A stretch of 64,000 nt of DNA from a bacterium (lineage in GTDB: Bacteria; Actinomycetota; Acidimicrobiia; Spongiisociales; Spongiisociaceae): NCBI GenBank assembly GCA_028821575.1, contig JAPPFW010000002.1, positions 62,001 to 126,000 on the forward strand, read 5' to 3'. Position 1 is the stretch's first letter. Each line of letters begins with the position of its first letter. Both the position numbers and the translations under genes were made by a program. The notes under the pieces are model-generated. The model did not search any database, was not told the DNA's origin, and saw nothing but the letters and a program-made list of their open reading frames with translations. Shown piece after piece: positions 1 to 8,820 of the stretch.

Positions 1-1
1 C

Positions 2-112
2 GTCCAGTCGATCTCCGCCGGGATAGGCCGGATGCCGTCCTTCCGGGGCACCCTGAACGAGGAGCAGATACTGCGCGTAACCCGCTACGTAATGGAGCGT
101 CAGGGCCGGTAG
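2..112 (+). CDS. Cytochrome c-like protein, C-terminal fragment (cut by window edge)
   Basis: Only the last 36 codons are visible, ending in TAG at 110-112. The peptide contains GRMPSFRGTLNEEQI followed by a short helix VTRYVMERQGR. This is the usual end of a class I c-type cytochrome domain: the methionine of the RMPSF segment would be the axial haem ligand and the last helix packs against the haem. The CXXCH haem site would lie before the window, so the protein's full size and partner are unknown. The call rests on the C-terminal signature alone. Confidence 0.6.
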   Translation, partial: VQSISAGIGRMPSFRGTLNEEQILRVTRYVMERQGR

Positions 113-225
113 TTGCTCGTCGGTAGTCGGCGGGGAGGTGTACTCCCAAATCTCAATGCCTCGCGCTCCACAGGACATGACCCCTCGCTCTGCCTTTCAC
201 TGTGCACCTTGGTCAGGGCCGTTCG

Positions 226-262
226 ATATTTGGGTGGTTGACGCTGGCTGGACGCCAAATAT
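226..262. other. Inverted repeat between convergent genes
   Basis: ATATTTGG at 226-233 is the reverse complement of CCAAATAT at 255-262, separated by 21 bases. It lies between the end of the cytochrome fragment and the end of the convergent acyl-CoA ligase. It could be part of a bidirectional terminator, but there is no clear U-tract. The rest of 113-283 holds nothing recognisable. Confidence 0.3.
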
Positions 263-283
263 TATAAACAGGGCTACACACCA

Positions 284-2221
284 CTACCTATCAAGCTGTC
301 CGATCGCGTCGACGGCGGCGGGGTTCTCTAGGCTGGTCAGGTCGCCGGTGTCCATACCCAGCGCCCTGGCCCGGACCACGCGGCGCATGATCTTGGCGGA
401 CCGGGTGCGGGGAAGGTCGTCCACGAACCTGATAGCGGCGGGCCGGAAGGGCTTGCCGAGCGTCCCCACGACCATCTCGGACAGTTCGGCCGCCAGGCGG
501 TCTTCATCCCCCTCGCGTGCGGGCACCACGAAGACCGCGATCACCTCGCCCTTGACCGGATCGGGAACCCCGATCGCCGCGGCCACTACCACATCGGGAT
601 GGGCCACCACCGCAGACTCGACCTCCGCCGGACCGATCCGCTTGCCGGCGATGTTGAGCGTGTCATCCGACCGTCCGTGGAGGAACCAGAACCCGTCGGC
701 GTCTATCGTCGCCCAGTCCCCGTGCACCCACACGTCCGGCCACCGATCCCAGTAGGTGCCGAAGTAGCGGTCGTCGTCCCCCCAGAAGCCGCGCGTGACG
801 GCCGGCCATGTCTTGGTGCACACCAACTCGCCCACCTCTTCCCGGATCGGGCACCCTTCCTGGTCGTAGACGTCCACAGCCATCCCGAGGGAAGGACCGC
901 CCAACGAGACGGGCTTGATGCCTTGGAGGATGTTCACCGACAGCAGGCAGGCGCCGACCTCCGTTCCCCCCGAGATGTTGATGATCGGGTACCTCTCGCC
1001 GCCCACGTCGCGGAACAGCCACCACCATGGGGCCGGGTTCCACGGTTCGCCGGTGGAGCCGAACGCACGCAGCGTGGAGAAGTCGGCGCCGGCCGCGTGA
1101 TGGGAGCCGTGGGGTTGCAGGGCCCGCACCAGGGTGGGTGAGATACCCAGGATGGTGATGCCGAGCGACCCGACCAGGTCCCACGGCCTACCGGGCGTCG
1201 GGTAGTCGGGAGCCCCGTCGTAACAGACCACCGAGGCTCCGTTGCCCATACCGGCCATCACCGTCCAGGGTCCCATGATCCACCCCATGTCGGTCATCCA
1301 CATCACCCGGTCGTCGGGCTGCATCTCGAACTGGAATGCGCCTTCGACCGCCAGCTTCGCCGTGAGGCCGCCCTGCACATGGACCACCCCCTTGGGCTTG
1401 CCGGTCGTGCCGGACGTGTATGCGAGCAGGACGGGATCCTCGCTGGATGTAGCCATGGCAGGCAGCCGCTCGGCGCTCTCGAGGGCCTCGTCCCACCATC
1501 GGTCGCGGCCATGCGTCATGGGCGTGTCGGTTCGTCCCAGATTGGACACCACCAGCACCGAGGGTGCCAGGCCGGCCATCTCCAGAGCCCTGTCCGCTAC
1601 CTCCTTCATAGCGATGGATCTGCCGCGTCGCGTGTAGCCGTCCGCGGTGACAACCACCGACGGGTCGCAGGCCTCGAGCCGGGAAGCTACCGCCTCCGCG
1701 CCGAAACCGGAGAAGATCGGCACGTATACGGCTCCTATACGAGCTGCCGCCAGCATGGCCACCACCGCCTCGGGCACCATCGACAGGTAGACCCCCACGG
1801 TGTCGCCCTTGGAGGCGCCCGCCCGTGTGAGAGCCCCGGCCGCCCGCTCCACCAACTCCAGCAGCTCCCCGAAACTGTAGGAACGCTGGATGCCGTCCTC
1901 CCGCTCGGCGAGCAACGCCACCCTTTCGGGGTCCTGAGCGGCCCATCGGTCGACGCAGGCCGCGGAAACGTTGACACGCCCACCCAGGAACCAGCGGGGG
2001 AAAGCCGGCCCCTTCGAGGCATCGACGAGGGTCTGGTAGGGGGTCGAGAATGGGATTCCCAGATAATCGACGGCCGCTTCCCAGAACCACTCGATGTCGT
2101 CGGTGGAACGGCGGACCAACTCCTCGAAGCTGTCGATTCCGTGCAGTGCCATGAACTCCGCGGTACGCGAGCGGGCCACGTCCTCTTCGCTTGCCCGCCA
2201 GACAACTCCTTGTGGTTCCAT
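284..2221 (-). CDS. Acetyl-CoA synthetase-like AMP-dependent acyl-CoA ligase
   Basis: A 645-residue ANL-superfamily ligase that activates a carboxylic acid with ATP to an acyl-adenylate and transfers it to CoA. Seen directly: an ACS-type N-terminal region, the P-loop-like motif AYTSGTTGKPKG at residues 267-278, the adenylate-binding segment INISGGTEVG, the hinge region with HGDWATIDADGFWFLHGRSDD, and the C-terminal PRTRSAKIMRR, whose lysine is the catalytic residue that GNAT enzymes can acetylate. Length fits acetyl/propionyl-CoA synthetases (about 630-660), though the pocket does not fix the substrate. The start ATG at 2219-2221 is divergent from the AI-2E permease. It is not in an operon here. 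Confidence 0.85.
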   Translation of the reverse strand: MEPQGVVWRASEEDVARSRTAEFMALHGIDSFEELVRRSTDDIEWFWEAAVDYLGIPFSTPYQTLVDASKGPAFPRWFLGGRVNVSAACVDRWAAQDPERVALLAEREDGIQRSYSFGELLELVERAAGALTRAGASKGDTVGVYLSMVPEAVVAMLAAARIGAVYVPIFSGFGAEAVASRLEACDPSVVVTADGYTRRGRSIAMKEVADRALEMAGLAPSVLVVSNLGRTDTPMTHGRDRWWDEALESAERLPAMATSSEDPVLLAYTSGTTGKPKGVVHVQGGLTAKLAVEGAFQFEMQPDDRVMWMTDMGWIMGPWTVMAGMGNGASVVCYDGAPDYPTPGRPWDLVGSLGITILGISPTLVRALQPHGSHHAAGADFSTLRAFGSTGEPWNPAPWWWLFRDVGGERYPIINISGGTEVGACLLSVNILQGIKPVSLGGPSLGMAVDVYDQEGCPIREEVGELVCTKTWPAVTRGFWGDDDRYFGTYWDRWPDVWVHGDWATIDADGFWFLHGRSDDTLNIAGKRIGPAEVESAVVAHPDVVVAAAIGVPDPVKGEVIAVFVVPAREGDEDRLAAELSEMVVGTLGKPFRPAAIRFVDDLPRTRSAKIMRRVVRARALGMDTGDLTSLENPAAVDAIGQLDR

Positions 2222-2322
2222 AGTGAAAGGATTCCCCGTTCTCGGCGCCGGATACGGGTCTCTACTCTACGGCGTCGTCCGAACCGTCGCGGCGAACGAG
2301 TCCTGCGGGCAACCGGCTCTAC

Positions 2323-2328
2323 TAGGCT
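2323..2328 (+). promoter_or_regulatory. -10 box of AI-2E permease gene, leaderless-type
   Basis: TAGGCT fits the TANNNT -10 pattern and ends seven bases before the ATG at 2336, which would put the transcription start at or next to the A of the start codon. No Shine-Dalgarno sequence precedes the ATG. Confidence 0.4.
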
Positions 2329-2335
2329 CGCCGCG

Positions 2336-3466
2336 ATGGAGGAGACCTCCCGTCGCCACGACGGAATGCCACCCTGGATCCCTCGCCTGCTCGTATTGCT
2401 GGTGCTCACAGTGCTCGGCACCCTGGCTCTCCTCTGGTCGCTCGGGCGGTTGCGAACCCTGCTCCTGACCCTGCTGCTCTCGTTCTTTATCTCCTTTGCC
2501 CTCGAACCGGCGGTCAACTTCCTGGCCAAACGGGGCTTTCGGCGAGGGTTGGCCACCGGCCTGGTCTTCGCGCTGGCGGTGATCGGCGTACTGCTCTTCG
2601 TGGCCGTGACCCTGCCGCCGCTGGTCATCGAGATGGCGTCGCTTGCGTCCAGCGTGCCCGACTGGATGCGCAGCGTCACCGACTTCCTCTCCGATCGGTT
2701 CGGGCTCGACATAAACCTCTCGAACCTGTCATCGGACCTGATCGATCTTCAGGGAGCCCTCCAGACTTACGCAGCATCCCTGGCGACCGGGATCCTGGGA
2801 GTGGGTAGCAAGGTGCTGGGCCTCGTGGTGCAGCTGTTCGCCATGGCGCTCTTCACGTTCTACCTGCTGGCTGACGGCCCCCGGTTCCGTCGCCTGATCC
2901 TGTCGCTGGTCCGCCCCGAACGCCAAGCTGAAATCATGCGTATCTGGGAAATAGCCATCCAGAAAACGGGCGGATACGTCTACTCCCGAGCTCTACTGGC
3001 CCTCGCCTCGGCGGTCTTCACCTACATCGCCCTGCGGATCATCGGCGTTCCCTTCGCTCTCGCCCTGAGTATTTGGGTCGGGGTGATCTCGCAGTTCATC
3101 CCGGCCGTCGGGACGTACCTGGCGGCAGTGGTTCCCGTCCTCGTGTCCCTCACGGTCAGCCCCGTCACCGCGCTCGTAGTGATCGTGGTCCTGGCCGTCT
3201 ACCAGCAGATCGAGAACATCGTGCTCGCTCCCCGGATCACCGCCCGGACCATGTCCCTCCACCCGGCGGTGGCGTTCGGTTCCGTCCTGGTGGGCGCCGC
3301 CCTCCTCGGAACCGTCGGGGCTCTGGTGGCCCTTCCGGCAGCCGCCATCATCATGGCTTTCGTGTCCACCTACCTCCAGCGATACCACGTACACGAGGAG
3401 GGAGTCGATCAGCCGCAGCCGGAGGTTTCCTCGCCGACCGCCGGGGAAGCCGAGGAAACCAAGTAA
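2336..3466 (+). CDS. AI-2E family transporter (UPF0118/PerM-type permease)
   Basis: A 376-residue integral membrane protein. Two N-terminal hydrophobic segments (about 14-33 and 40-55) are followed by a third (about 68-90), an extracytoplasmic stretch, and a block of further segments with the family hallmark region SIWVGVISQFIPAVGTYLAAVVPVL and the QQIENIVLAPRI motif. Members export small molecules or act in Na+/H+ exchange; the substrate cannot be read from sequence. The reading frame is open far upstream (to 1379) only because it is antisense to the acyl-CoA ligase. I chose ATG 2336 because homologous hydrophobic sequence starts just after it and a -10 box sits seven bases upstream. The tail is charged and probably cytoplasmic. 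Confidence 0.85.
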   Translation: MEETSRRHDGMPPWIPRLLVLLVLTVLGTLALLWSLGRLRTLLLTLLLSFFISFALEPAVNFLAKRGFRRGLATGLVFALAVIGVLLFVAVTLPPLVIEMASLASSVPDWMRSVTDFLSDRFGLDINLSNLSSDLIDLQGALQTYAASLATGILGVGSKVLGLVVQLFAMALFTFYLLADGPRFRRLILSLVRPERQAEIMRIWEIAIQKTGGYVYSRALLALASAVFTYIALRIIGVPFALALSIWVGVISQFIPAVGTYLAAVVPVLVSLTVSPVTALVVIVVLAVYQQIENIVLAPRITARTMSLHPAVAFGSVLVGAALLGTVGALVALPAAAIIMAFVSTYLQRYHVHEEGVDQPQPEVSSPTAGEAEETK

Positions 3467-3476
3467 TCGAACCCTC

Positions 3477-3495
3477 CCTCCCGACCACCGGGAGG
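3477..3495 (+). terminator. GC-rich hairpin after the AI-2E gene
   Basis: CCTCCC (3477-3482) and GGGAGG (3490-3495) form a six-pair stem with a seven-base loop eleven bases after the stop codon. There is no U-run, so it is at best a weak intrinsic terminator. Confidence 0.4.
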
Positions 3496-3554
3496 AACCG
3501 GCCACCGACTCGGGAACTTCTCAACCCCTGTGCGGACTTTGGCCACGTCGGTAC

Positions 3555-3573
3555 CTTCCTTTATTATAGGAAG
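3555..3573 (+). promoter_or_regulatory. Inverted-repeat operator centred on a -10 box, before fic
   Basis: CTTCCT (3555-3560) and AGGAAG (3568-3573) are perfect inverted arms around TTATTAT. The hexamer TATTAT (3562-3567) in the middle is a good -10 box. A repressor bound to the arms would cover the promoter. It is 28 bases upstream of the fic start chosen here. Confidence 0.4.
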
Positions 3574-3601
3574 AACTTCTCTTTATCAAGGAATTACGGA
3601 A

Positions 3602-4717
3602 GTGTTGTTCCAAGCGCCCATGCTCACCGAGCGGGAACGCGAGGTGATCGACTCGATCGAGGATGTCCGACGCCGTCTCCAGTACCTGCTGCACGAACCG
3701 CGCCGTTGGCACGGGCTGCTCCGTAGGTTGATCGCGGCCGGGAACATCCGCGCCTCCACCGGCATCGAAGGACACCATGTGAGCCGGGACGATGCCGTAG
3801 CCGCTGTGGATCGATCCGACCCGTTCGAGGCCACTCGGACCGACTGGGAGGCCGTACTCGGCTATCAAGAAGCAATGACGTTCATCATCCAACTCGCCGG
3901 CGATCCTCACTTCTCCTACAACACCTCACTGGTCCGGAGCATCCACTACCTGATGATGAGGCACGATCCGGAGTGTGAACCCGGCCGGTACCGGCCCGGG
4001 GACATCTTCGTCGGCGAGTACCAGGCGCCCGACCCTGAGGTTGTGCCCGTTCTGGCCGGCGAGTTGATGGACCACTTGAACGATGACAGCAACACGACTG
4101 AACTGCTGATAAGGGCTGCGATGGCGCATCTCAACCTGATCATGATCCACCCTTTCAAGGACGGGAACGGCCGGATGTCGCGTGCTCTCCAGACCCTCGT
4201 CCTCGGACGCGAAGGTCCGCTGGATCCGCGGTTCTCCAGCATCGAGGAGTATCTGGGACACAACACTCCTGGCTACTACCAGGTCCTAGCCGATGTCGGA
4301 GGTAGTAGCTGGAACCCGGGACGGGATACACGGCCTTGGATCCGTTTCGTCATCACCGCGCATCACTACCGAGCCCACCTGATGGCTTGGAGGGTGGAGG
4401 AGGCCGACCGGGTCTGGGACCGGATATCCGAGTTGCGGTCCCGGGCGCGTCTAGACGAACGAAACATGGGCTCGCTCTACAACGCAGCAATGGGACTCCG
4501 GGTACGGCGAGCCGATCACTTGGACTATGCCGGTGTCAGCGAACGGGTGGCCACGTCGGACCTAAGGAGACTGGTGGATCTCGGATTCCTGGAGGCCGTC
4601 GGAGAACGCAGGGGCCGTTACTACGTGGCCACCGATAGGCTGCGTTCGCGGTCCGAACGGAAGCGTCCCCGTGTTCCCGATCCCTTCGGACCCGTCGTGG
4701 TCACGCCCGTTCCCTGA
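3602..4717 (+). CDS. Fic family AMPylase with built-in inhibitory helix
   Basis: Fic proteins transfer AMP (or another nucleotide part) from a nucleotide to a hydroxyl side chain of a target protein. The core motif HPFKDGNGRMSR is complete at residues 183-194 (catalytic His183). An N-terminal S-T-G-I-E-G (residues 52-57) matches the inhibitory motif (S/T)xxxE(G/N), which places an autoinhibitory glutamate in the active site, so this is a self-inhibited class II type. The C-terminal 90 residues read as a winged-helix DNA-binding domain. I chose GTG 3602 (371 aa) because AAGGAA at 3588-3593 is well placed; an earlier in-frame GTG at 3530 would overlap the operator-like repeat. It stands alone, with no obvious antitoxin beside it. 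Confidence 0.88.
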   Translation: MLFQAPMLTEREREVIDSIEDVRRRLQYLLHEPRRWHGLLRRLIAAGNIRASTGIEGHHVSRDDAVAAVDRSDPFEATRTDWEAVLGYQEAMTFIIQLAGDPHFSYNTSLVRSIHYLMMRHDPECEPGRYRPGDIFVGEYQAPDPEVVPVLAGELMDHLNDDSNTTELLIRAAMAHLNLIMIHPFKDGNGRMSRALQTLVLGREGPLDPRFSSIEEYLGHNTPGYYQVLADVGGSSWNPGRDTRPWIRFVITAHHYRAHLMAWRVEEADRVWDRISELRSRARLDERNMGSLYNAAMGLRVRRADHLDYAGVSERVATSDLRRLVDLGFLEAVGERRGRYYVATDRLRSRSERKRPRVPDPFGPVVVTPVP

Positions 4718-4809
4718 AACCTGTGGAGGCCGGTCGGAGCCATCCCGGTCCTCCTCGTGCCCCACCGACCACCGGCTACTGTTGACACCGATTCGTAGGA
4801 GGGAACAAC

Positions 4810-5025
4810 TTGGCTCAGTTCGATGTCGACGCGATGCTCGAGCGGTTCCGTTCGCGGGCCGAGGCGGTCCGCCAGCGCGGCCTGCCTCCCGTGGCGGGGG
4901 AGGGACGCCGGGCCTTCATCGAGCAGGCCGAACGGGACTACACCGACTACATGCTGGTCGGTGGCGCAGCCTGGTCAGTGGAGGACGACCATCTGGTGTT
5001 GCGCATCCCCCTGACGGGCGGCTAG
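4810..5025 (+). CDS. Small protein of unknown function
   Basis: A 71-residue, charged, cytosolic protein. I do not recognise the family. Coding is supported by a strong AGGAGGG ribosome site just before the TTG start at 4810, by GC-rich third positions, and by its position five bases upstream of the next gene, with which it is probably co-translated. It has a helical N-terminal half (about 1-45, rich in Arg and Glu) and a short beta-like tail. It might be an accessory of the mycothiol-type protein that follows. Confidence 0.6.
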   Translation: MAQFDVDAMLERFRSRAEAVRQRGLPPVAGEGRRAFIEQAERDYTDYMLVGGAAWSVEDDHLVLRIPLTGG

Positions 5026-5029
5026 CGGT

Positions 5030-5770
5030 ATGGACTTCGGTACGTGGCTGGATGCCCTCCGCAGGGAGGGAGCACGGATGGCGGGGATCGCCGGCCGGGT
5101 CGGTCCCGACGTGCCGGTGCCCAGCTGCCCGGACTGGCTGGTCCGCGATCTGGTGCGACACACCGGCTGGGTCCATCGTTGGGCGGGGCTCATGATCTCG
5201 GAAGGCCGCGCGGAACCGCCTAGCAATCGCCAGGAGATCATTCCCGGGGGATGGCCCTCCGACACCGGTCTTGCCGGCTGGTTCCGCGAAGGACACGAGC
5301 GCGTGGTTGCGGCCCTGGATAGCGCTCCTCCCGACCTGCGGTGCTGGACCATCATGGACGCGCCCGCGCCGCGGGACTTCTGGGCCCGGCGCCAAGCGCA
5401 CGAGACCTCCATCCACAGGGTTGACGCGGAACTTGCGGAGGGCAACGTGACCGGTTTCGACCCGGAACTCGCGGCCGACGGGATCGACGAGTTGCTCGTA
5501 TGGTTCATCGGCCGCCCAGGCCGGAGCCCGAGCGCATCCGCCGAGATGACTCTGGGTGTGTTAGCCACAGACGTGGATCGAGGCTGGACCGCCGTGTTCG
5601 GACCGGAGACTGCGCATGGCCGGCGTCAACTCGGAGAGGCGGACTGCACCGTCTCCGGTCCGGCTTCCGACCTCTACCCGTATCTGTGGAGTCGAACTCC
5701 CCTCGGGAGCCTCAAAGTCGAAGGCGACCACGCCGTGCTCGAACAGTGGCGGAATTCAAGCGCATTCTGA
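5030..5770 (+). CDS. Mycothiol-dependent maleylpyruvate isomerase-type (DinB-like) protein
   Basis: A 246-residue member of the maleylpyruvate isomerase/DinB four-helix family found in mycothiol-producing actinobacteria. The N-terminal motif LVRHTGWVH supplies one histidine (His44), and HETSIHRVD at 124-132 supplies the Glu and His that normally complete the metal site. The C-terminal 100 residues are the SCP2-like cap domain typical of the family. Members use mycothiol as cofactor in isomerisation or conjugation; the substrate here is unknown. Start ATG 5030 follows the preceding small gene by four bases. The family indicates that the host makes mycothiol. Confidence 0.8.
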   Translation: MDFGTWLDALRREGARMAGIAGRVGPDVPVPSCPDWLVRDLVRHTGWVHRWAGLMISEGRAEPPSNRQEIIPGGWPSDTGLAGWFREGHERVVAALDSAPPDLRCWTIMDAPAPRDFWARRQAHETSIHRVDAELAEGNVTGFDPELAADGIDELLVWFIGRPGRSPSASAEMTLGVLATDVDRGWTAVFGPETAHGRRQLGEADCTVSGPASDLYPYLWSRTPLGSLKVEGDHAVLEQWRNSSAF

Positions 5771-6250
5771 AACGTTCGGGGACGGACTGCACGTTCCGCC
5801 GACCCTGCTGGTCACGCGAGCGCGTGGTCGGCCGGGTTTCAACTCCGAGTTGGCGGGCGAAAGGCGCAACGAACCAACCGCTTGCACCAGGACAGAAGAC
5901 GCCTCGACGGCTACGAGGGGGGTTGACCGCGTCACAGGCCTCTCCACAATGGACTCAACCGAGACCCCTAACCGGTCCGGTTCGGACGTCAACCGGATCA
6001 TGGCAAGACAAAATGTGGTCGAAGACAACCCCTGCGGGGAGGACCGGACGCGCAGTCGAATCGAGGAGGTGGCGGCTGGGGGTGGGTCCCGCAGACCTCC
6101 GCCGATTAGCCGGTTTCGCCTTCTCAGCTTCTCGGTGCCGGACGGCGCGCCGAGGTGGACTGGATCACAAGGCATCTCCAACGGTTCCCTTGGTCTTGGC
6201 GCGAGAATCGAACGGCTATCTTTGTTACAAGGTTGTGATTCGGAGGCACG
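5771..6250. other. 480-bp intergenic region before thyA
   Basis: No gene or RNA that I recognise. It contains several overlapping open frames with poor codon use, a 7-bp inverted repeat (CTGCGGG 6032-6038 with CCCGCAG 6088-6094), and, at its right end, a ribosome site GGAGG just before the thyA ATG. It may be a leftover of a decayed gene. Confidence 0.4.
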
Positions 6251-7048
6251 ATGCAGCAGTACCTGGACTTGCTCAGAGAGGTCAGGGACCACGGGATCAG
6301 GAAGGAGGACCGCACCGGCGTCGGCACGTACAGCCTCTTCGGCAGGCAACTCCGTTTCGACCTCGACGACGGGTTCCCGCTGCTCACGACCAAGAAGGTG
6401 CACGTCCGCTCGGTCATACACGAGTTGCTCTGGTTCCTCAACGGCGACTCCAACATCGCCTATCTGAACGATCAGGGTGTGACCATCTGGGACGAGTGGG
6501 CCGATCCCGCTACGGGGGATCTCGGTCCGATCTATGGAGTCCAGTGGCGCTCGTGGACCGGTGCCGACGGTGAGACCATCGACCAGTTGACCGATGTCGT
6601 GCAGAGGATCAGGACCGACCCCGGCTGTCGCCGGCTGCTCGTCTCCGCTTGGAACGTGTCAGACCTTCCCGGCATGGCCCTGCCTCCGTGCCACGTGCTG
6701 TTCCAGTTCTACGTGTCGAACGGCCGTCTCAGCCTGCAGCTCTACCAACGCAGTGCCGACATATTCCTCGGCGTCCCGTTCAACATCGCCTCCTACGCGC
6801 TCTTGTTGATGATGGTGGCCGAGGTCACCGGCCTGCGGGCGGGGGAGTTCATCCACACATTCGGGGATGTGCACCTCTACACGAACCATCTCGAGCAGGC
6901 CACCCGCCAACTGGCAAGGAGGCCACGCCCGCTGCCTCGTATGGAGCTGCCGGTCGAGCCCAGAGACCTATACTCGTTCTCCTACGATGACTTCCGGGTG
7001 CGCGGCTACGACCCCTATCCGGCGATCCGAGCCCCGGTAGCCGTATGA
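6251..7048 (+). CDS. thyA: Thymidylate synthase
   Basis: Makes dTMP from dUMP with 5,10-methylene-THF as carbon donor and reductant, giving dihydrofolate. At 265 residues it matches the short bacterial ThyA form exactly. Visible signatures: the N-terminal [18 protein letters not shown], the catalytic Cys147 in [12 protein letters not shown], the dUMP phosphate arginines in PGCRRLL, and the [20 protein letters not shown] block. The ATG at 6251 has a GGAGG site. The usual partner folA (dihydrofolate reductase) is not next to it. Presence of thyA argues that this organism does not need the flavin-dependent ThyX, although actinobacteria sometimes carry both. Confidence 0.97.
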   Translation: MQQYLDLLREVRDHGIRKEDRTGVGTYSLFGRQLRFDLDDGFPLLTTKKVHVRSVIHELLWFLNGDSNIAYLNDQGVTIWDEWADPATGDLGPIYGVQWRSWTGADGETIDQLTDVVQRIRTDPGCRRLLVSAWNVSDLPGMALPPCHVLFQFYVSNGRLSLQLYQRSADIFLGVPFNIASYALLLMMVAEVTGLRAGEFIHTFGDVHLYTNHLEQATRQLARRPRPLPRMELPVEPRDLYSFSYDDFRVRGYDPYPAIRAPVAV

Positions 7049-7079
7049 GCACGGACCACGCGATCCAGGGACTGCCATC

Positions 7080-7961
7080 ATGACACCGGAACAGATTCTT
7101 GCCGAGCCTCCAAGAGTGCTGACCCAGAACCAGCGGGAGTCGTATTTCGAACGCGGGTACGTCACCGTCGAGTCGCTGATCTCGGACAAGACGATCAAAC
7201 GGCTCAACGAGGTCACCAACGACTTCGTGGAGCAGAGCCGATCGATCACGCGGTCCGGTGCGGACTACGACGTGGCCGACGATCACAGCGCCGACTCGCC
7301 CAAGATCAGGCGGCTCAAGATGCCGGACCGGCTCCACGAGGACTACTGGGGGTTCGCCACGGGCCTCATCGCCGATGTGGCCGCCGACCTCGTGGGACCA
7401 GACGTGGTCTTCCACCACTCCAAGCTGAACTTCAAGTGGGACGCCGGCTCCGACGACGTCAAGTGGCATCAGGATATCCAGTTCTACCCCCACACCAACT
7501 ACAGCCCGCTCACCATAGGAACGTACCTGGCCGACACCGGCATGGACGACGGACCTCTCATGGTGGTCTCCGGCAGCCACAACGGCCCCCTGTTCGATCA
7601 GTACGACGAGGACGGGAGTTGGGTCGGGTGCCTGTCGGCGGAGGACGCCTCCACCGTGGACACCGGCAGCGTCGACTACTTGACGGGCCCGGCCGGTTCG
7701 ATAACGGTCCACAACTGCCGCACCGTCCACGGCTCGCCCCCTACCGGCCGGCCGAGCGGCAGGCCGCTCCTGCTCAACGCCTACGCCTCGGCCGATGCCT
7801 TCCCCTACACCGCCCATCCTCAGCCTACCGCCAACACCGGCAAGGTCATAAGGGGACAGCCGGCACGGTGGGCTCATCACGACCCCCGGCCGTGCCTGAT
7901 CCCGCCGGACTGGTCGGGAGGGTACGACTCGATCTTCGCAGCCCAGGACGAGGAAGGCTGA
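7080..7961 (+). CDS. Phytanoyl-CoA dioxygenase (PhyH) family Fe(II)/2-oxoglutarate oxygenase
   Basis: A 293-residue non-haem iron oxygenase that would hydroxylate an unknown substrate while turning 2-oxoglutarate into succinate and CO2. The iron triad is visible: H130 and D132 in VKWHQDIQFYPH, and the distal H217 in NCRTVHGSPP; R228 in GRPSGRP is placed to bind the 2-oxoglutarate carboxylate. The fold is the double-stranded beta helix. Family members act on CoA esters, compatible solutes (ectoine hydroxylase) and small metabolites, and nothing here decides between them. It starts 31 bases after thyA and may share its transcript. Confidence 0.85.
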   Translation: MTPEQILAEPPRVLTQNQRESYFERGYVTVESLISDKTIKRLNEVTNDFVEQSRSITRSGADYDVADDHSADSPKIRRLKMPDRLHEDYWGFATGLIADVAADLVGPDVVFHHSKLNFKWDAGSDDVKWHQDIQFYPHTNYSPLTIGTYLADTGMDDGPLMVVSGSHNGPLFDQYDEDGSWVGCLSAEDASTVDTGSVDYLTGPAGSITVHNCRTVHGSPPTGRPSGRPLLLNAYASADAFPYTAHPQPTANTGKVIRGQPARWAHHDPRPCLIPPDWSGGYDSIFAAQDEEG

Positions 7962-7977
7962 AGCTTGGGCTGGTGAA

Positions 7978-8298
7978 GTGGTCGGTTTCCTCAAGGCCGT
8001 GCGCGGGTTCCTGATCCTCGGTGCCCTCATCCTGGCCGTTGTCCCCCCGGCCATACTCGTAGACCTCCTGACCGGAGGCACCGGATACGGCCTCTGCGAG
8101 GGGGGTCTCGGCGAGTGTGACTCGGCATACATGACCGGTCCCACCCTGGCCGGCCGGATCTTCCTCGGCCTGCTGCTGGTCACCCTATGCATCCGGCTGG
8201 TGTCCCGGCTCGTCGACCGCATCGAGAAACGTCGGCGGTGGGCGGAGGTGTTCGCCTACTACGGAGACTCCCGGGAAGACGGGGATGGACTCCGGTAG
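7978..8298 (+). CDS. Small two-helix membrane protein
   Basis: A 106-residue protein of unknown function. It has two hydrophobic helices (about residues 6-29 and 55-78) separated by a loop with two cysteines (LCEGGLGECDSAY, probably extracytoplasmic), and a basic cytoplasmic tail. The GTG start lies 16 bases after the PhyH stop, so it is probably co-transcribed. The two loop cysteines could form a disulphide. Confidence 0.6.
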   Translation: MVGFLKAVRGFLILGALILAVVPPAILVDLLTGGTGYGLCEGGLGECDSAYMTGPTLAGRIFLGLLLVTLCIRLVSRLVDRIEKRRRWAEVFAYYGDSREDGDGLR

Positions 8299-8349
8299 CA
8301 CCCGCGGCCGGACCTCGCCGCCTCTCCACCCCCTCCCAACTCAGCGATC

Positions 8350-8820
8350 TCAGGCGGACTTCATCAGGTCGGCCACGGTGTGGCTCACCAGGTAGAGCCC
8401 CGACGCGGACACGGCCACCCTCCCGTCGCCAGCGTCCAACTCTCCGCTCATGCTCAACCGCCTGCCGCGGCGCTCGTCGACCCGCGCCCGCAACTCGATG
8501 GTTCCGTCCAGATTCCTCACGGGGCGCCGGTAGCGCAGATCGAGTTTGGCCGTGACCGTCAGTACCTTCTCCTGGATGATCCCCGCCCAGACCAGTATCT
8601 CGTCCAGGGCCGTGGCGGCAATCCCGCCGTGGAGAACCCCTATCACTCCCTGAAGGTCGGCACGCGCCGTGAAACGCGCCGTGATGTCCCCACCCTGTTC
8701 CACGAATCCGTCGACATGGAGGCCGATCGGATTGGCAAGGCCGCAGGCGAAGCAACCGTTGCCCGTATGTGCCCGGAGCCGGTCGACGATCCGGGCCAGC
8801 GATATCGCCTCTTCAGGCAA
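8350..8820 (-). CDS. PaaI-type hotdog-fold thioesterase
   Basis: A 156-residue hotdog domain. The motif GVLHGGIAATALDE (about residues 60-73) is the PaaI/4HBT signature where the glycine-rich turn and the acidic residue form the thioester site. An N-terminal NGCFACGLANPIGLHV is typical of the subgroup that acts on acyl-CoA. It overlaps the 3' end of the xanthine phosphoribosyltransferase gene by eight bases, so the two are translated from one message. The natural substrate is unknown. Confidence 0.78.
   Translation of the reverse strand: MPEEAISLARIVDRLRAHTGNGCFACGLANPIGLHVDGFVEQGGDITARFTARADLQGVIGVLHGGIAATALDEILVWAGIIQEKVLTVTAKLDLRYRRPVRNLDGTIELRARVDERRGRRLSMSGELDAGDGRVAVSASGLYLVSHTVADLMKSA

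Noticed and set aside
1379-2335. Open frame extending the AI-2E permease 319 codons upstream
   Set aside because: It is antisense to the acyl-CoA ligase, shows no membrane or domain character, and the -10 box and family alignment support ATG 2336.
5616-6467. 283-codon frame covering the spacer before thyA
   Set aside because: It begins inside the mycothiol-type gene, runs into thyA in the wrong frame and shows no domain.
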